A DNA stretch of 56,709 nucleotides. Origin: CAZLNO01 sp964561005. GTDB taxonomy: Bacteria > Pseudomonadota > Alphaproteobacteria > Kiloniellales > Rhodovibrionaceae. The DNA lies in the NCBI GenBank assembly GCA_964561005.1, contig CAZLNO010000011.1, forward strand, positions 1-56,709. Reading direction: 5' to 3'. Positions 36,211 through 44,653 of the stretch are shown piece after piece (position 1 is the first letter of the stretch; each line of letters opens with the position of its first letter). The notes under the pieces were generated by a model. It ran no database searches and was not told the origin of the DNA. It saw nothing but the letters and a program-made list of their open reading frames with translations. The position numbers were made by a program, and so were the translations under genes.

Positions 36211-37698
36211 ATGAGCAAGGTTCTGCAGCACGCCACGTCGTTCCGCCTGCGCGACGACGCCCTGTGGCGCGATCGCGCCTATTTGGCCGGACAGTGGGTC
36301 GAGGCCGACACGCGCGACCGCGTCGTGGTGACCAACCCGGCCACCGGCGGCGAGCTCGGCCGGGTGCCCAACATGGGCCGGGACGAGAGCGAGCGCGCGA
36401 TCGCGGCGGGCGAGGCGGCGTTTGCGCGCTGGCGCGGCCTGCTGGCCAAGGAGCGCGGCGCCATCCTGCACCGCTGGGGCACGCTGATGATGGAGAACCA
36501 GGAGGACCTGGCCGTCATCATGACCCTGGAGCAGGGCAAGCCGCTCTGGGAGGCGCGCGGCGAGATCGCCTACGCCGCCAGCTTCCTCACCTGGTTCGCC
36601 GCCGAGGCGGAGCGCGCCGACGGCGACACCATCCCCACGCACCAGGCCGGCAAGAAGCTGTTCGTCCAGCGCGAGCCGGTCGGCGTCACGGCGGCCATCA
36701 CGCCCTGGAACTTCCCCTCGGCGATGATCACCCGCAAGGCCGGCGCCGCGCTGGCGGCCGGCTGCCCGATGATCGTGCGCCCGGCGAGCGAGACGCCGTT
36801 CTCCGCGCTGGCGCTGGGCGAGCTGGCCAGCCGCGCCGGCGTGCCCGAGGGCGTGCTGTCGATCCTGACCGGCTCGGCCCGGCGCATCGGCGAGGCGCTG
36901 ATGACCAGCACCACGGTGCGCAAGCTCTCCTTCACCGGCTCGACCGAGGTCGGCCGCATCCTGCTGCGCCAGGGCGCCGACACCGTGAAGAAGATGTCGA
37001 TGGAGCTGGGCGGCCACGCGCCCTTCCTGGTGTTCGAGGACGCCGATCTGGAGAACGCCGTGGACGGCGCGGTCAAGGCGAAGTTCCAGACCACTGGCCA
37101 GGATTGCCTGGCGGTCAACCGCCTCTACGTGCACGAGAGCCTCTACGAGCGCTTCGTCGCCCGCTTCGCCGAGCGGGTGAAGGCGCTGAAGGTCGGCAAC
37201 GGGCTGGAGCCGGACGTCGATCAGGGGCCGCTGATGAATGCCGGGGCGGTCGAGAAGTGCGAGGCGCATGTGCGCGACGCCGTCGGGAAGGGCGCGCGCG
37301 TGCTGGCCGGCGGCGGCCGTCACGCGCTGGGCGGGCTGTTCTTCGAGCCCACGGTGCTGGCCGACGTGACGCCCGAGATGGCGATCGCCCGCGAGGAGAC
37401 CTTCGGCCCGGTCTGCGGCATCCTGAAGTTCGCGGACGAGGAGGAGGTGCTGCGCCAGGCCAACGACACCGAGTTCGGCCTCGCCTCCTATGTCTACACC
37501 GAGAACTACCGCCGCATCTGGCGGGTCGCCGACGCGCTGGCCTACGGCATGGTGGCGGTGAACACGCCGTCGATGACCGGCGCGCCGATCCCCTTCGGCG
37601 GGGTCAAGCAGTCGGGCCTGGGCCGCGAAGGGTCGAAGTACGGCATCGACGACTACACCGAACTGAAGTACGTCTGCCTCGGCGGCCTGGACGGGTGA
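36211..37698 (+). CDS. gabD: NAD(P)-dependent aldehyde dehydrogenase, succinate-semialdehyde dehydrogenase type
   Basis: The 495-residue ALDH has the cofactor segment PVGVTAAITPWNFPSAM, FTGSTEVGRIL, the general-base Glu in MELGGHAP (about 266-273) and the nucleophile Cys in TTGQDCLAVNR (about 300). Length and the ITRKAGAALAAGCPMIVRPA block fit GabD/SSADH. GGGAGG precedes the ATG at 36211. In related clusters this enzyme (Ssd/DoeC) oxidises the semialdehyde made by the adjacent aminotransferase. Here aspartate- or succinate-semialdehyde is the likely substrate. Confidence 0.92.
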   Translation: MSKVLQHATSFRLRDDALWRDRAYLAGQWVEADTRDRVVVTNPATGGELGRVPNMGRDESERAIAAGEAAFARWRGLLAKERGAILHRWGTLMMENQEDLAVIMTLEQGKPLWEARGEIAYAASFLTWFAAEAERADGDTIPTHQAGKKLFVQREPVGVTAAITPWNFPSAMITRKAGAALAAGCPMIVRPASETPFSALALGELASRAGVPEGVLSILTGSARRIGEALMTSTTVRKLSFTGSTEVGRILLRQGADTVKKMSMELGGHAPFLVFEDADLENAVDGAVKAKFQTTGQDCLAVNRLYVHESLYERFVARFAERVKALKVGNGLEPDVDQGPLMNAGAVEKCEAHVRDAVGKGARVLAGGGRHALGGLFFEPTVLADVTPEMAIAREETFGPVCGILKFADEEEVLRQANDTEFGLASYVYTENYRRIWRVADALAYGMVAVNTPSMTGAPIPFGGVKQSGLGREGSKYGIDDYTELKYVCLGGLDG

Positions 37699-37713
37699 GG
37701 TTTCGAGACAGTC

Positions 37714-37839
37714 CCTTCCCCTCATCCTGAGCTTGTCGACGGAGGGGAAGGCCGGGATGGGGGACGCGGCGAAGCCGCGTCAGCACATGACGGCGCTGGC
37801 GCGCCGTCCCCCTCCCTGATCCTCCCCCAAAGGGGGAGG
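37714..37839. repeat. BIME-like palindromic repeat pair (locus A)
   Basis: Module 1 has an inverted repeat CCTTCCCCT/AGGGGAAGG (37714-37722, 37743-37751), then GGATGGGGGACGCGGC and its mirror GCCGCGTC (37763-37781). Module 2 has GCGCGCCGTCCCCCTCCCTG and hairpin CCTCCCCC/GGGGGAGG (37821-37839). The same two modules recur at 48660-48793 in the opposite order. No gene lies between the dehydrogenase and aminotransferase genes. Confidence 0.6.
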
Positions 37840-37936
37840 GAACCCAATGAGCAAGAACCCTTCCCGTGAGGGCAGGGAACTCAATCAATAAGCGGCGCCG
37901 CGCCGTGAACGCACATTGCCAAGGAGGGTCACGACG

Positions 37937-39352
37937 ATGACCGAACCACAGCACAACCTTTCCCTGGAGGAGATGGACCGCCAGAGCGTGATCCATCCCT
38001 TCACCAACCTGAAGGACTATGCCAGCGGCGCCGCCGGCGACCCCCGGATCGTGGAGACCGGCGAGGGCGTGCACATCACCGACCGCACGGGCAGGACCTT
38101 CATCGACGGCTTCGCCGGGCTGTACTGCGTCAACATCGGCTACGGCCGCACCGAGGTCGCCGAGGCGATCTACGAGCAGGCGAAGAAGCTGGCCTACTTC
38201 CACGCCTACGCGCAGCACTCGAACGAGCCGACGATCCGGCTGTCCGACTACATCCTGCGCCGCACGCCGGGCAACATGAAGCGCATCTACTACGGCCTGT
38301 CCGGCTCCGACGCGAACGAGACCCAGGCGAAGCTGGTCTGGTACTACAACAACGTGCGCGGCAAGCCGGAGAAGAAGAAGATCATTGCCCGCTGGCGCGG
38401 CTATCACGGCGGCAGCGTGGTCTCCGGCTCGATGACCGGGCTGCCGGTCTTCCACCAGGCCTTCGACCTGCCGGTCGACCGCATCCTGCACACCACCACG
38501 CCGCACCACTACCGGCAGGCCGAGGCCGGCGAGAGCGAGCGCGACTTCTCCAAGCGCTGCGCCGCCGACCTGGAGCGCCTCATCCTGGACGAGGGGCCGG
38601 ACACCGTGGGCGCCTTCATCGGCGAGCCGGTGCTGGGCACTGGCGGCATCATCCCGCCGCCGGAGGGCTACTGGCAGGAGATCCAGGCGGTCCTGAACAA
38701 GTACGACGTGCTGCTGATCGCCGACGAGGTGGTTTGCGGCTTCGGGCGGACCGGCAGCTATTTCGGCAGCCAGCACTACGGCATGGAGCCCGACCTGATC
38801 ACCATTGCCAAGGGCCTGACCAGCGCCTACGCGCCGCTGTCCGGCGCGATCGTCGGCGAGAAGGTCTGGCGCGTGCTGGAACAGGGCTCCGAGCGCCACG
38901 GCCCCTTCGCCCACGGCTACACCTATTCGGCGCATCCGATCGGGGCGGCGGCCGGGCTGGCCAACCTGGCGATCGTCGAGCGCGAGGACCTGACCGGCAA
39001 CGCCCGCGACACCGGCGCCTACCTGCAGCAGCGCATGCACGAGACCTTCGACGACCACCCGCTGGTGGGCGAGGCGCGGGGCGTGGGCCTGCTGCACGCG
39101 CTGGAATTCGTGGCCGACAGGACCCGCAAGGCGCCGTTCGATCCCTCGGCCAAGGTCGGGGCGAAGATCGCCGCGGCCTGCGTCGAGCGCGGCCTGATCG
39201 CCCGCGCCATGCCGCACGGCGACATCCTCGGCTTCGCCCCGCCGCTGTGCATCACCCGCGCCGAGGTCGACCAGATGGTCGAGCTGACGAAGCAGGCGGT
39301 CGACGCCGTGACCGACCAGCTCACCCGCGAGGGCCTCGTGCAGGCGGCGTAG
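37937..39352 (+). CDS. Class III (omega-amino acid) PLP aminotransferase
   Basis: The 471-residue fold-type I PLP enzyme has KKIIARWRGYHGGSVVSGS, the cofactor-binding Asp in LIADEVVCGFGRTGSYFG (about 250-267) and the Schiff-base Lys in DLITIAKGLTSAYAPLSGA (about 287-305). It resembles putrescine/beta-alanine:pyruvate-type transaminases. AAGGAGGG precedes the ATG at 37937. Placed after AsnC and SSADH genes it matches the atf/DoeD position (diaminobutyrate transaminase) of ectoine catabolism, though taurine, beta-alanine or GABA are equally possible amino donors. Confidence 0.9.
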   Translation: MTEPQHNLSLEEMDRQSVIHPFTNLKDYASGAAGDPRIVETGEGVHITDRTGRTFIDGFAGLYCVNIGYGRTEVAEAIYEQAKKLAYFHAYAQHSNEPTIRLSDYILRRTPGNMKRIYYGLSGSDANETQAKLVWYYNNVRGKPEKKKIIARWRGYHGGSVVSGSMTGLPVFHQAFDLPVDRILHTTTPHHYRQAEAGESERDFSKRCAADLERLILDEGPDTVGAFIGEPVLGTGGIIPPPEGYWQEIQAVLNKYDVLLIADEVVCGFGRTGSYFGSQHYGMEPDLITIAKGLTSAYAPLSGAIVGEKVWRVLEQGSERHGPFAHGYTYSAHPIGAAAGLANLAIVEREDLTGNARDTGAYLQQRMHETFDDHPLVGEARGVGLLHALEFVADRTRKAPFDPSAKVGAKIAAACVERGLIARAMPHGDILGFAPPLCITRAEVDQMVELTKQAVDAVTDQLTREGLVQAA

Positions 39353-39369
39353 GAGGCACACGCGATCGC

Positions 39370-39394
39370 GGGGCGCAGGATGAACCTGCGCCCC
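39370..39394 (+). terminator. Hairpin after the aminotransferase gene
   Basis: A 10-bp perfect stem GGGGCGCAGG/CCTGCGCCCC (loop ATGAA) lies 17 bp after the stop and is followed by GACGGTTTTC. It is a plausible intrinsic terminator, although the T run is offset. Confidence 0.65.
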
Positions 39395-39418
39395 GACGGT
39401 TTTCTGCTTGCCCTTTGG

Positions 39419-39444
39419 CCGGTCCGGGGCTTGACCCCGACCGG
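39419..39444. repeat. Hairpin, copy 2 of the element at 35934
   Basis: CCGGTCCGGGG, loop and ACCCCGACCGG repeat the hairpin at 35934-35959 with one or two stem changes. The shared core is CTTGACCCCGACCGG. The two copies bracket the dehydrogenase-aminotransferase pair. Confidence 0.5.
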
Positions 39445-39504
39445 CAGCTTGTCCCGCTTCGTTCCTTGTTGCCGCGCGGGTGGGGCGCCAGATACAGGGG
39501 CGCC

Positions 39505-40692
39505 ATGACCGATCCCAAGGCCGCCATCCGCGAGAAGGCGCTCGGTCTCGGCTTCGATGCCGTGGGCTTCGCCCCGGCCGAGCTGGGGGCGGACGCGCGC
39601 GCGCGGCTGGAGCGCTTCCTGGCGGCCGGCCACCACGGCGACATGGGCTGGATGGCCGACACCGCGCAACGGCGCGGCCACCCGCAAGCTCTCTGGCCCG
39701 AGGCGCGCTCGGTCGTGGTGCTGGGGCAGAACTACGGGCCGGCCGAGGACCCGCTGGCGACCCTGGACCAGCCCCGGCGCGGCACGGTGTCGGTCTACGC
39801 CCGCAACCGCGACTACCACGACGTCGTGAAGAAGCGGCTGAAGCAGCTCGCGCGCTGGATGCACGAGGGCCTGGGCGCGCAGGTCAAGGTGTTCGTCGAC
39901 ACCGCGCCGGTGATGGAAAAGCCGCTGGCCGAGCGCGCCGGCGTGGGCTGGCAGGGCAAGCACACCAACCTGGTCTCGCGCGCCTGGGGCTCCTGGCTGT
40001 TCCTGGGCGAGGTGTTCACCGACCTGGCGCTGCCGCCCGACGCGGCGGAGCGGGACTTCTGCGGCTCCTGCCGGCGCTGCCTGGACGTCTGCCCGACCGA
40101 CGCCTTCCCCGCGCCCTACCAGCTCGATGCGACGCGCTGCATTTCCTACCTGACGATCGAGCACAAGGGCCACATCCCCCGCGAGTTCCGGGCGGCGATG
40201 GGCAACCGCATCTACGGCTGCGACGACTGTCTGGCCGTCTGTCCCTGGAACAAGTTCGCCCGCCGCACGACCGAGGCCGCGTTTCTCGACCGGGCGGAGC
40301 TGCGCGCCCCGGCGCTGCGCGACCTGGCCGCGCTGGACGACGCGGGCTTCCGGCAGGTCTTCTCCGGCAGTCCCGTCAAGCGCATCGGCCGCCACCGCCT
40401 GGTGCGCAACGTGCTGATCGCCATCGGCAACAGCGCGGAGGTCGGCCTGCTGCCGGACGTCCGCGCCCGCCTGGACGACGAGTCGGTGCTGGTGCGGGCG
40501 ATGGCGGTCTGGGCGCTCGCCCGGCTGGCCGATGCCGCCACGCTGCGGCAAGAGGCGGCGCGGCGGCGACCCGTCGAGGCGGACGCCCAGGTGCAGGCGG
40601 AATGGGCCCACGCGCTGGGGGAGGCCTACTCCGCGCCGGTGGCGGTGCCGGCGGACCCGGAGTCCGCGCTCTCCGGCGGCAGACAGCGATAG
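39505..40692 (+). CDS. queG: Epoxyqueuosine reductase
   Basis: The 395-residue cobalamin- and Fe-S-dependent enzyme catalyses the last step of queuosine formation in tRNA. Diagnostic parts are YARNRDYHDVVKKRLKQLA, FVDTAPVMEKPLAERAGVGW, the first 4Fe-4S motif CGSCRRCLDVCP, the second CDDCLAVCPW, and the C-terminal HEAT-like tail (RLVRNVLIAIGNS...AVWALARLAD). The start at 39505 gives the usual N terminus MTDPKAAIREKALGLGFD. Its 3' end overlaps the convergent lipoprotein gene by 67 bp. Confidence 0.95.
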   Translation: MTDPKAAIREKALGLGFDAVGFAPAELGADARARLERFLAAGHHGDMGWMADTAQRRGHPQALWPEARSVVVLGQNYGPAEDPLATLDQPRRGTVSVYARNRDYHDVVKKRLKQLARWMHEGLGAQVKVFVDTAPVMEKPLAERAGVGWQGKHTNLVSRAWGSWLFLGEVFTDLALPPDAAERDFCGSCRRCLDVCPTDAFPAPYQLDATRCISYLTIEHKGHIPREFRAAMGNRIYGCDDCLAVCPWNKFARRTTEAAFLDRAELRAPALRDLAALDDAGFRQVFSGSPVKRIGRHRLVRNVLIAIGNSAEVGLLPDVRARLDDESVLVRAMAVWALARLADAATLRQEAARRRPVEADAQVQAEWAHALGEAYSAPVAVPADPESALSGGRQR

Positions 40693-41111
40693 ACGGCGCG
40701 CGAGGGCTGGAACAGCGGACAGTCGTTCCAGACGATGTCCTGGCCGAGCAGGCGCAGCCGCGCCCCGGCCGGGCACAGCTTCCGCGCGGTCGCCCGCACC
40801 TCCGCCGCGCTGTCGAACAGGCGACCGTAGCAGACCGACACCACGACGTTGCGAATCGGCGTCGCCCAGGGGTTCTCACCCCCCGCGCGCGGCAGCGAAA
40901 CCGCCTCGGCCGGCGGGCGGTCGGATTCGAACAGCTCGAAGCCCATGCGCGGCGGGTTGGCACGCACCCCGCCGGCGAAGCTGCCGCCCTCGCCCGACTG
41001 CATCGGCACCCAGGGCGCGTCGGCGTCGAAGGGCGCCGGGGCGCAGCCCGCCGTCGCCAGGGCCGCCCCCAGGAGCGGCATCAGGATCGCATTCGTCCGC
41101 AAAGCCTTCAT
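40626..41111 (-). CDS. Hypothetical lipoprotein
   Basis: The 161-residue protein has a signal sequence (MKALRTNAILMPLLGAALAT) ending in AGC, a likely lipobox Cys near residue 23. The body contains RNVVVSVCYGRLFDSAAEV, CPAGARLRLLGQDIVWNDCP and a C-terminal Cys in RAVYRCLPP, so disulfide bonds are likely in the envelope. I do not recognise a named family. The last 67 bp lie antisense to the queG 3' end, and both reading frames look real. Start 41109-41111. Confidence 0.7.
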   Translation of the reverse strand: MKALRTNAILMPLLGAALATAGCAPAPFDADAPWVPMQSGEGGSFAGGVRANPPRMGFELFESDRPPAEAVSLPRAGGENPWATPIRNVVVSVCYGRLFDSAAEVRATARKLCPAGARLRLLGQDIVWNDCPLFQPSRAVYRCLPPESADSGSAGTATGAE

Positions 41112-41374
41112 GGTCGGCGTCTTAGCACGCGCCGACGCGGCAGACGACCCCCGCGCGGCGCTGTCGAACGACAAGGGTCGCGCCCGCCCCACCGCGGACG
41201 GCACGGATTCGACGCTTCGGCTGCCGGGAACTGCCCGGCGCCTGCCGGCGTTTGCAAGGATAGCCGGGGCATGCGGCGATTCAGGGTCGCGGCCGTCGCC
41301 CCGGCCTTGCGACATTGCTCCGCCCGGCCCGCCCGCGAGGCGCGCGGCGGACGCTGATAAGGGGAGGCAGAGGC

Positions 41375-41581
41375 ATGGAGGCTGTTGCGCGTGTCACCAC
41401 GATCACCGCGTCCTCGGAGAAGAGCTTCCAGGACGCCATCGAAAAGGCGATCAACCGCGCCAGCAGGACGCTGCGCAACGTGACCGGCGCCGAGGTCCAG
41501 AGCCAGAAGGCCAAGGTGGACAACGGCAAGATCACCGAGTTCAGGGCGACCGTCAACGTCACCTTCATTCTGGAAGACTGA
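41375..41581 (+). CDS. Dodecin (flavin-binding small protein)
   Basis: The 68-residue protein matches dodecin along its whole length: MEAVARVTTITASSEKSFQD, AIEKAINRASRTLRNVTGAE, then VDNGKITEFRATVNVTFILED. Dodecins assemble as hollow 12-mers that store or sequester flavins. GGGGAGG precedes the ATG at 41375. The gene is monocistronic, divergent from the lipoprotein gene. Confidence 0.93.
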   Translation: MEAVARVTTITASSEKSFQDAIEKAINRASRTLRNVTGAEVQSQKAKVDNGKITEFRATVNVTFILED

Positions 41582-41750
41582 ACGCGTCCTGGAAGACTGA
41601 GGGCGTCGCGCCGTTCCGGATGTCCGGGCGGTCGGACCGTCTGCGCAAGGCCGCGCGGGAAGCGATGGCGTGCCGGCGGGGCGCCGGCGCCCCGCGTGGC
41701 CCGGCTTTGTCTGAATACCAACAGACCTGAAGCTTGACCCATGTGAGGCG

Positions 41751-41906
41751 CTCATCCTTCGACAGGCTCAGGATGAGGCGTGCGTGCGCCGTGCGTTTCC
41801 CCCTCACCCTGAGCCTGTCGAAGGGTGAGTCGTGCGTGCGCCGTGCGTTTCCCCCTCACCCTGAGCCTGTCGAAGGGTGAGGCGTGCGTGCGCCGTGCCT
41901 TCTTCC
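41751..41906. repeat. Three 52-bp tandem repeats with palindromic core; first core inverted
   Basis: Each unit is a 27-bp palindrome-like core (41751-41777, 41803-41829, 41855-41881) plus a 25-bp flank beginning (G/T)CGTGCGTGCGCCGTG. Cores 2 and 3 contain CCTGAGCCTGTCGAAGGG; core 1 contains CCTTCGACAGGCTCAGG, the same element in the opposite orientation, while the flanks all run the same way. No gene lies between dodecin and the pentapeptide gene (41582-42125). The remainder of that space shows nothing else. Confidence 0.8.
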
Positions 41907-42125
41907 TTACCTGGGCTTGCCGGACACGATGTCGACGCCCTTGGGCGGCCAGGGTGAGGCCCGCGGGTCACGATGCGACGGGCTTTGGCATAACAACCCG
42001 CGCACGAATATTTGTCCGGTGCAATCGCGTCCAGCGCGTCGCGAAGGGGAACTCTTAACTCTGTCTTAAGGCATCTGCCGTATAAAGCCGGGTTCGAAAT
42101 CCCATCGAACCGAGGCTCCTCTGTG

Positions 42126-43496
42126 ATGAGCAACCGCGCAGGCTCGGACGGCGCCTTAAGCTGGACAAGGTTGAACGCGAAGGAGCTGCAGGCGGTCCTG
42201 AAGGATCACGCCCGGTTTCTGGAGCGCAAGCCGGGCGGCCGTCGGGCCATGCTGGCCTTTCACGATCTGAGCGAGGTCGACCTCAGCGGCCACGACCTGT
42301 CCGAGGCCGACATGACCGGCTGTCGTCTGCGCAAGGCGAAGCTGCGCTGGATCGGGCTGCGCGGGACGAACCTCTTCGGCGCGGACCTGCGCGCGGCCGA
42401 TCTCCGCCACGCCAATCTCACGCGCTCCGACCTTCGCGGCGCCTGCCTGCGCGGGGCCAACGTCTCGGATGCCTGCATGATGGAGGCGGACATTCGCGAG
42501 GCGCAGCTCGCGCATTACGATTCGAAGGGCGAGCTGACCAGCGTGGACTTCGAGAGCCTGCCCTCGGAGCTGTCGACCCTCGTCGCGCAGCGCGCCGATC
42601 TGACGCGCGCGCAGGTGTCGAACGCCATGGTGCTGCGCACGGACTTTTCCGACGCCAATCTGACGAATGCCAACTTTCGCGGCGCCGACCTGCGCAAGTG
42701 CGAACTGATGGGCGCCAACATGGAGGGCGCGGACCTCAGCCAGGCGAACCTGTCCGGCAGCACGATGACCGGGGCCGTCCTCACCCATGCCCGGATCAGC
42801 GGCGCGCGCTTCCAGGACGCGGACCTGCGCGGCGCGGTCCTGGACGATTCGATGATGGAGGCGGCCGAATTCTTCGACGCCATCCGGATCTCCGGCCACA
42901 AGATCCGCGACCAGCTTCGCGCCATCCTGGAGGCGCACAAGCGCTGGGTTGACAGCGACAGCCGCGATGGCGAGCGCGCCGACCTCTCGGAGACGGATCT
43001 GCGCGGGCTGGACCGCCCCGGCGCGGAGCTGACCGCGGCGATCTTCGAGCGCAGCCTGCTGCGCGGCGCCAACCTCACGCGTGCCGAGCTTGCCCTGGGA
43101 CGCTTTGCGTTCGCCGACCTGCGCGAGGCCCGCATGCGGGAGGCCGACCTGCGCGGCGCCGACTTCTCGCGGGCCGCGCTGGCCGGCGCCGACCTGAGCG
43201 GCGCCGACCTCTCGCCGCTGCAGGCGGGGGCCGGACGCGATCACGTTTGGCACGCAAATTTGGAATTCGCGAAACTTCCAAAGGCAAGGTTGCGGGGCGG
43301 CAACTTGCGCGGCGCACGGCTGACCGGGGCCGACCTCACCGATTGCGACCTGCGGGACTGCGACCTGCGCGACAGCGATCTGCGCGGGGCGATCCTGACC
43401 GGCGCCGATCTGACCGACGCCCGAATGGCCGGCGCCGAGACCAGCGAGAACCAAATGCGGACAGAGTTGACACCGCAGTCAAGGAATCAGCGCTAG
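42126..43496 (+). CDS. Pentapeptide repeat protein
   Basis: The 456-residue protein is mostly A(D/N)Lxx repeats, which fold as a right-handed beta helix. Runs include DLSEVDLSGHDLSEADMTG, ADLRAADLRHANLTRSDLRG and DLRDCDLRDSDLRGAILTG. The helix is interrupted by two similar helical linkers: LQAVLKDHARFLERKPGGRR near residue 20 and LRAILEAHKRWVDSDSRDGE near residue 265. Each begins a new repeat block, so the protein looks internally duplicated. ATG at 42126 is chosen because the conserved part begins soon after. Cytosolic; function unknown. Confidence 0.88.
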   Translation: MSNRAGSDGALSWTRLNAKELQAVLKDHARFLERKPGGRRAMLAFHDLSEVDLSGHDLSEADMTGCRLRKAKLRWIGLRGTNLFGADLRAADLRHANLTRSDLRGACLRGANVSDACMMEADIREAQLAHYDSKGELTSVDFESLPSELSTLVAQRADLTRAQVSNAMVLRTDFSDANLTNANFRGADLRKCELMGANMEGADLSQANLSGSTMTGAVLTHARISGARFQDADLRGAVLDDSMMEAAEFFDAIRISGHKIRDQLRAILEAHKRWVDSDSRDGERADLSETDLRGLDRPGAELTAAIFERSLLRGANLTRAELALGRFAFADLREARMREADLRGADFSRAALAGADLSGADLSPLQAGAGRDHVWHANLEFAKLPKARLRGGNLRGARLTGADLTDCDLRDCDLRDSDLRGAILTGADLTDARMAGAETSENQMRTELTPQSRNQR

Positions 43497-43738
43497 ACTC
43501 CTGATTCATCCCCTTCCAATCGTTCCCGTTCCGGGCAAGTATTTCTCGTGCTTGCGGCGATATTGTAATGCAAAAGATCCCGGAAAAACCGGAATCTTCA
43601 CGCTTGCCTCTGGACTCCAGCCGTTGTGACGCGACATGATCGTGGTTAACAAGGACGCATAAGCGTTTTTTTGAATTGCATCGCCTGCCTCTGCCGCACT
43701 TGGGGAACAGTCGCGGCAGCCAGGGGAGACCGAAAAGC

Positions 43739-44305
43739 ATGTGGTGGACGACTTGCGGGCGAGCGCGCCGTGTGGGCGTGCTGCGATGGGGTTTTGCGTT
43801 TCTTCTCGCGACCCTGCTGTTCGGGGCGAACCCGCCGGCGGCACGGGCGCAGGCGGGAGCGGGCGGGGTGGCGGACGAGGTTCGCTGCCTGGCGTTGACC
43901 ATCTATTTCGAGGCGCGCGGGGAGCCCGAGAGGGGCAAGCGCGCGGTCGCGCACGTGGTGATGAACCGGGTCCTGGACACGGGCTTTCCGGACGGCGTTT
44001 GCGAGGTCGTCCGCCAGGGCGGCGAGGACCGGCTTCACCGCTGCCAGTTCTCCTGGTGGTGCGACGGCCGCAGCGACGAGCCGCGGCCGGGCAAGTCGTG
44101 GCGCACCAGTCTGGCCATCGCGCGCGGGGTCTACTGGGAGACTTCCGAGGACCCCACCGCGGGCGCCCTCTGGTATCATGCCAGCTACGTCAAGCCTGCA
44201 TGGCGCACGCGCTTTACCAAGGGCCCCCGGATCGGCGATCATATCTTCTACAGACCCGCCACGGTCGACCCGGCCGCGAGTCCCCAGCTTGCGCGGCGTC
44301 CCTGA
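43739..44305 (+). CDS. Cell wall hydrolase, SleB-like (Hydrolase_2)
   Basis: The 188-residue exported protein has a signal peptide (MWWTTCGRARRVGVLRWGFA..., cleaved near ARA-QA about residue 38) followed by a SleB-type lytic domain. The catalytic Glu region is LALTIYFEARGEPERGKRAV, then HVVMNRVLDTGFPDGVCEVV, CQFSWWCDG and AGALWYHASYVKPAW. This domain cleaves peptidoglycan. GGGGAG lies upstream of the ATG at 43739. It is monocistronic, between the pentapeptide gene and degP. Confidence 0.9.
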   Translation: MWWTTCGRARRVGVLRWGFAFLLATLLFGANPPAARAQAGAGGVADEVRCLALTIYFEARGEPERGKRAVAHVVMNRVLDTGFPDGVCEVVRQGGEDRLHRCQFSWWCDGRSDEPRPGKSWRTSLAIARGVYWETSEDPTAGALWYHASYVKPAWRTRFTKGPRIGDHIFYRPATVDPAASPQLARRP

Positions 44306-44556
44306 GCGGGGCAGGGACGGCAGGACCGCCTTCATGCGGGCACAATCCTGCGCCAAGGGACTGAGACCAGCGGCGGTTTGTTCTGGCCCGCCATCCTGGA
44401 TGCGATGCAGCATGAAGTGCTGCTTCGTCGGTCCGGGATCTGGTCGCCGCTGTGTCGCGGGATCCCGTGTCCGCGCCGCATCACGACGTGCCGCGGTGCG
44501 CACGGGACGACGGGTCAAAAGTTGCAGCCGCTGGTATAAGTGACTGCATGGAATAG

Positions 44557-44596
44557 AGGCCCGCGAAACGCACCCCCCACTTCCCCCCGCGGGCCT
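44557..44596. terminator. Hairpin between convergent cell-wall hydrolase and degP genes
   Basis: AGGCCCGCG (44557-44565) pairs with CGCGGGCCT (44588-44596) across a 22-base C-rich loop, and TTT follows on the plus strand. A second GC-rich inverted repeat (GGCGGCG/CGCCGCC) lies just after, close to the degP 3' end. Together they may stop transcription from both sides. The rest of 44306-44653 has no gene. Confidence 0.5.
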
Positions 44597-44653
44597 TTGG
44601 CGGCGGCGTCGGCTTTCGGCCGGCGCCGCCGCGTTTGCATCATGGCGCTGGCA

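Noticed and set aside
41751..41906. CRISPR array
   Set aside because: The 25-bp flanks between cores are near-identical rather than unique spacers, one core is inverted, and no cas genes are near.
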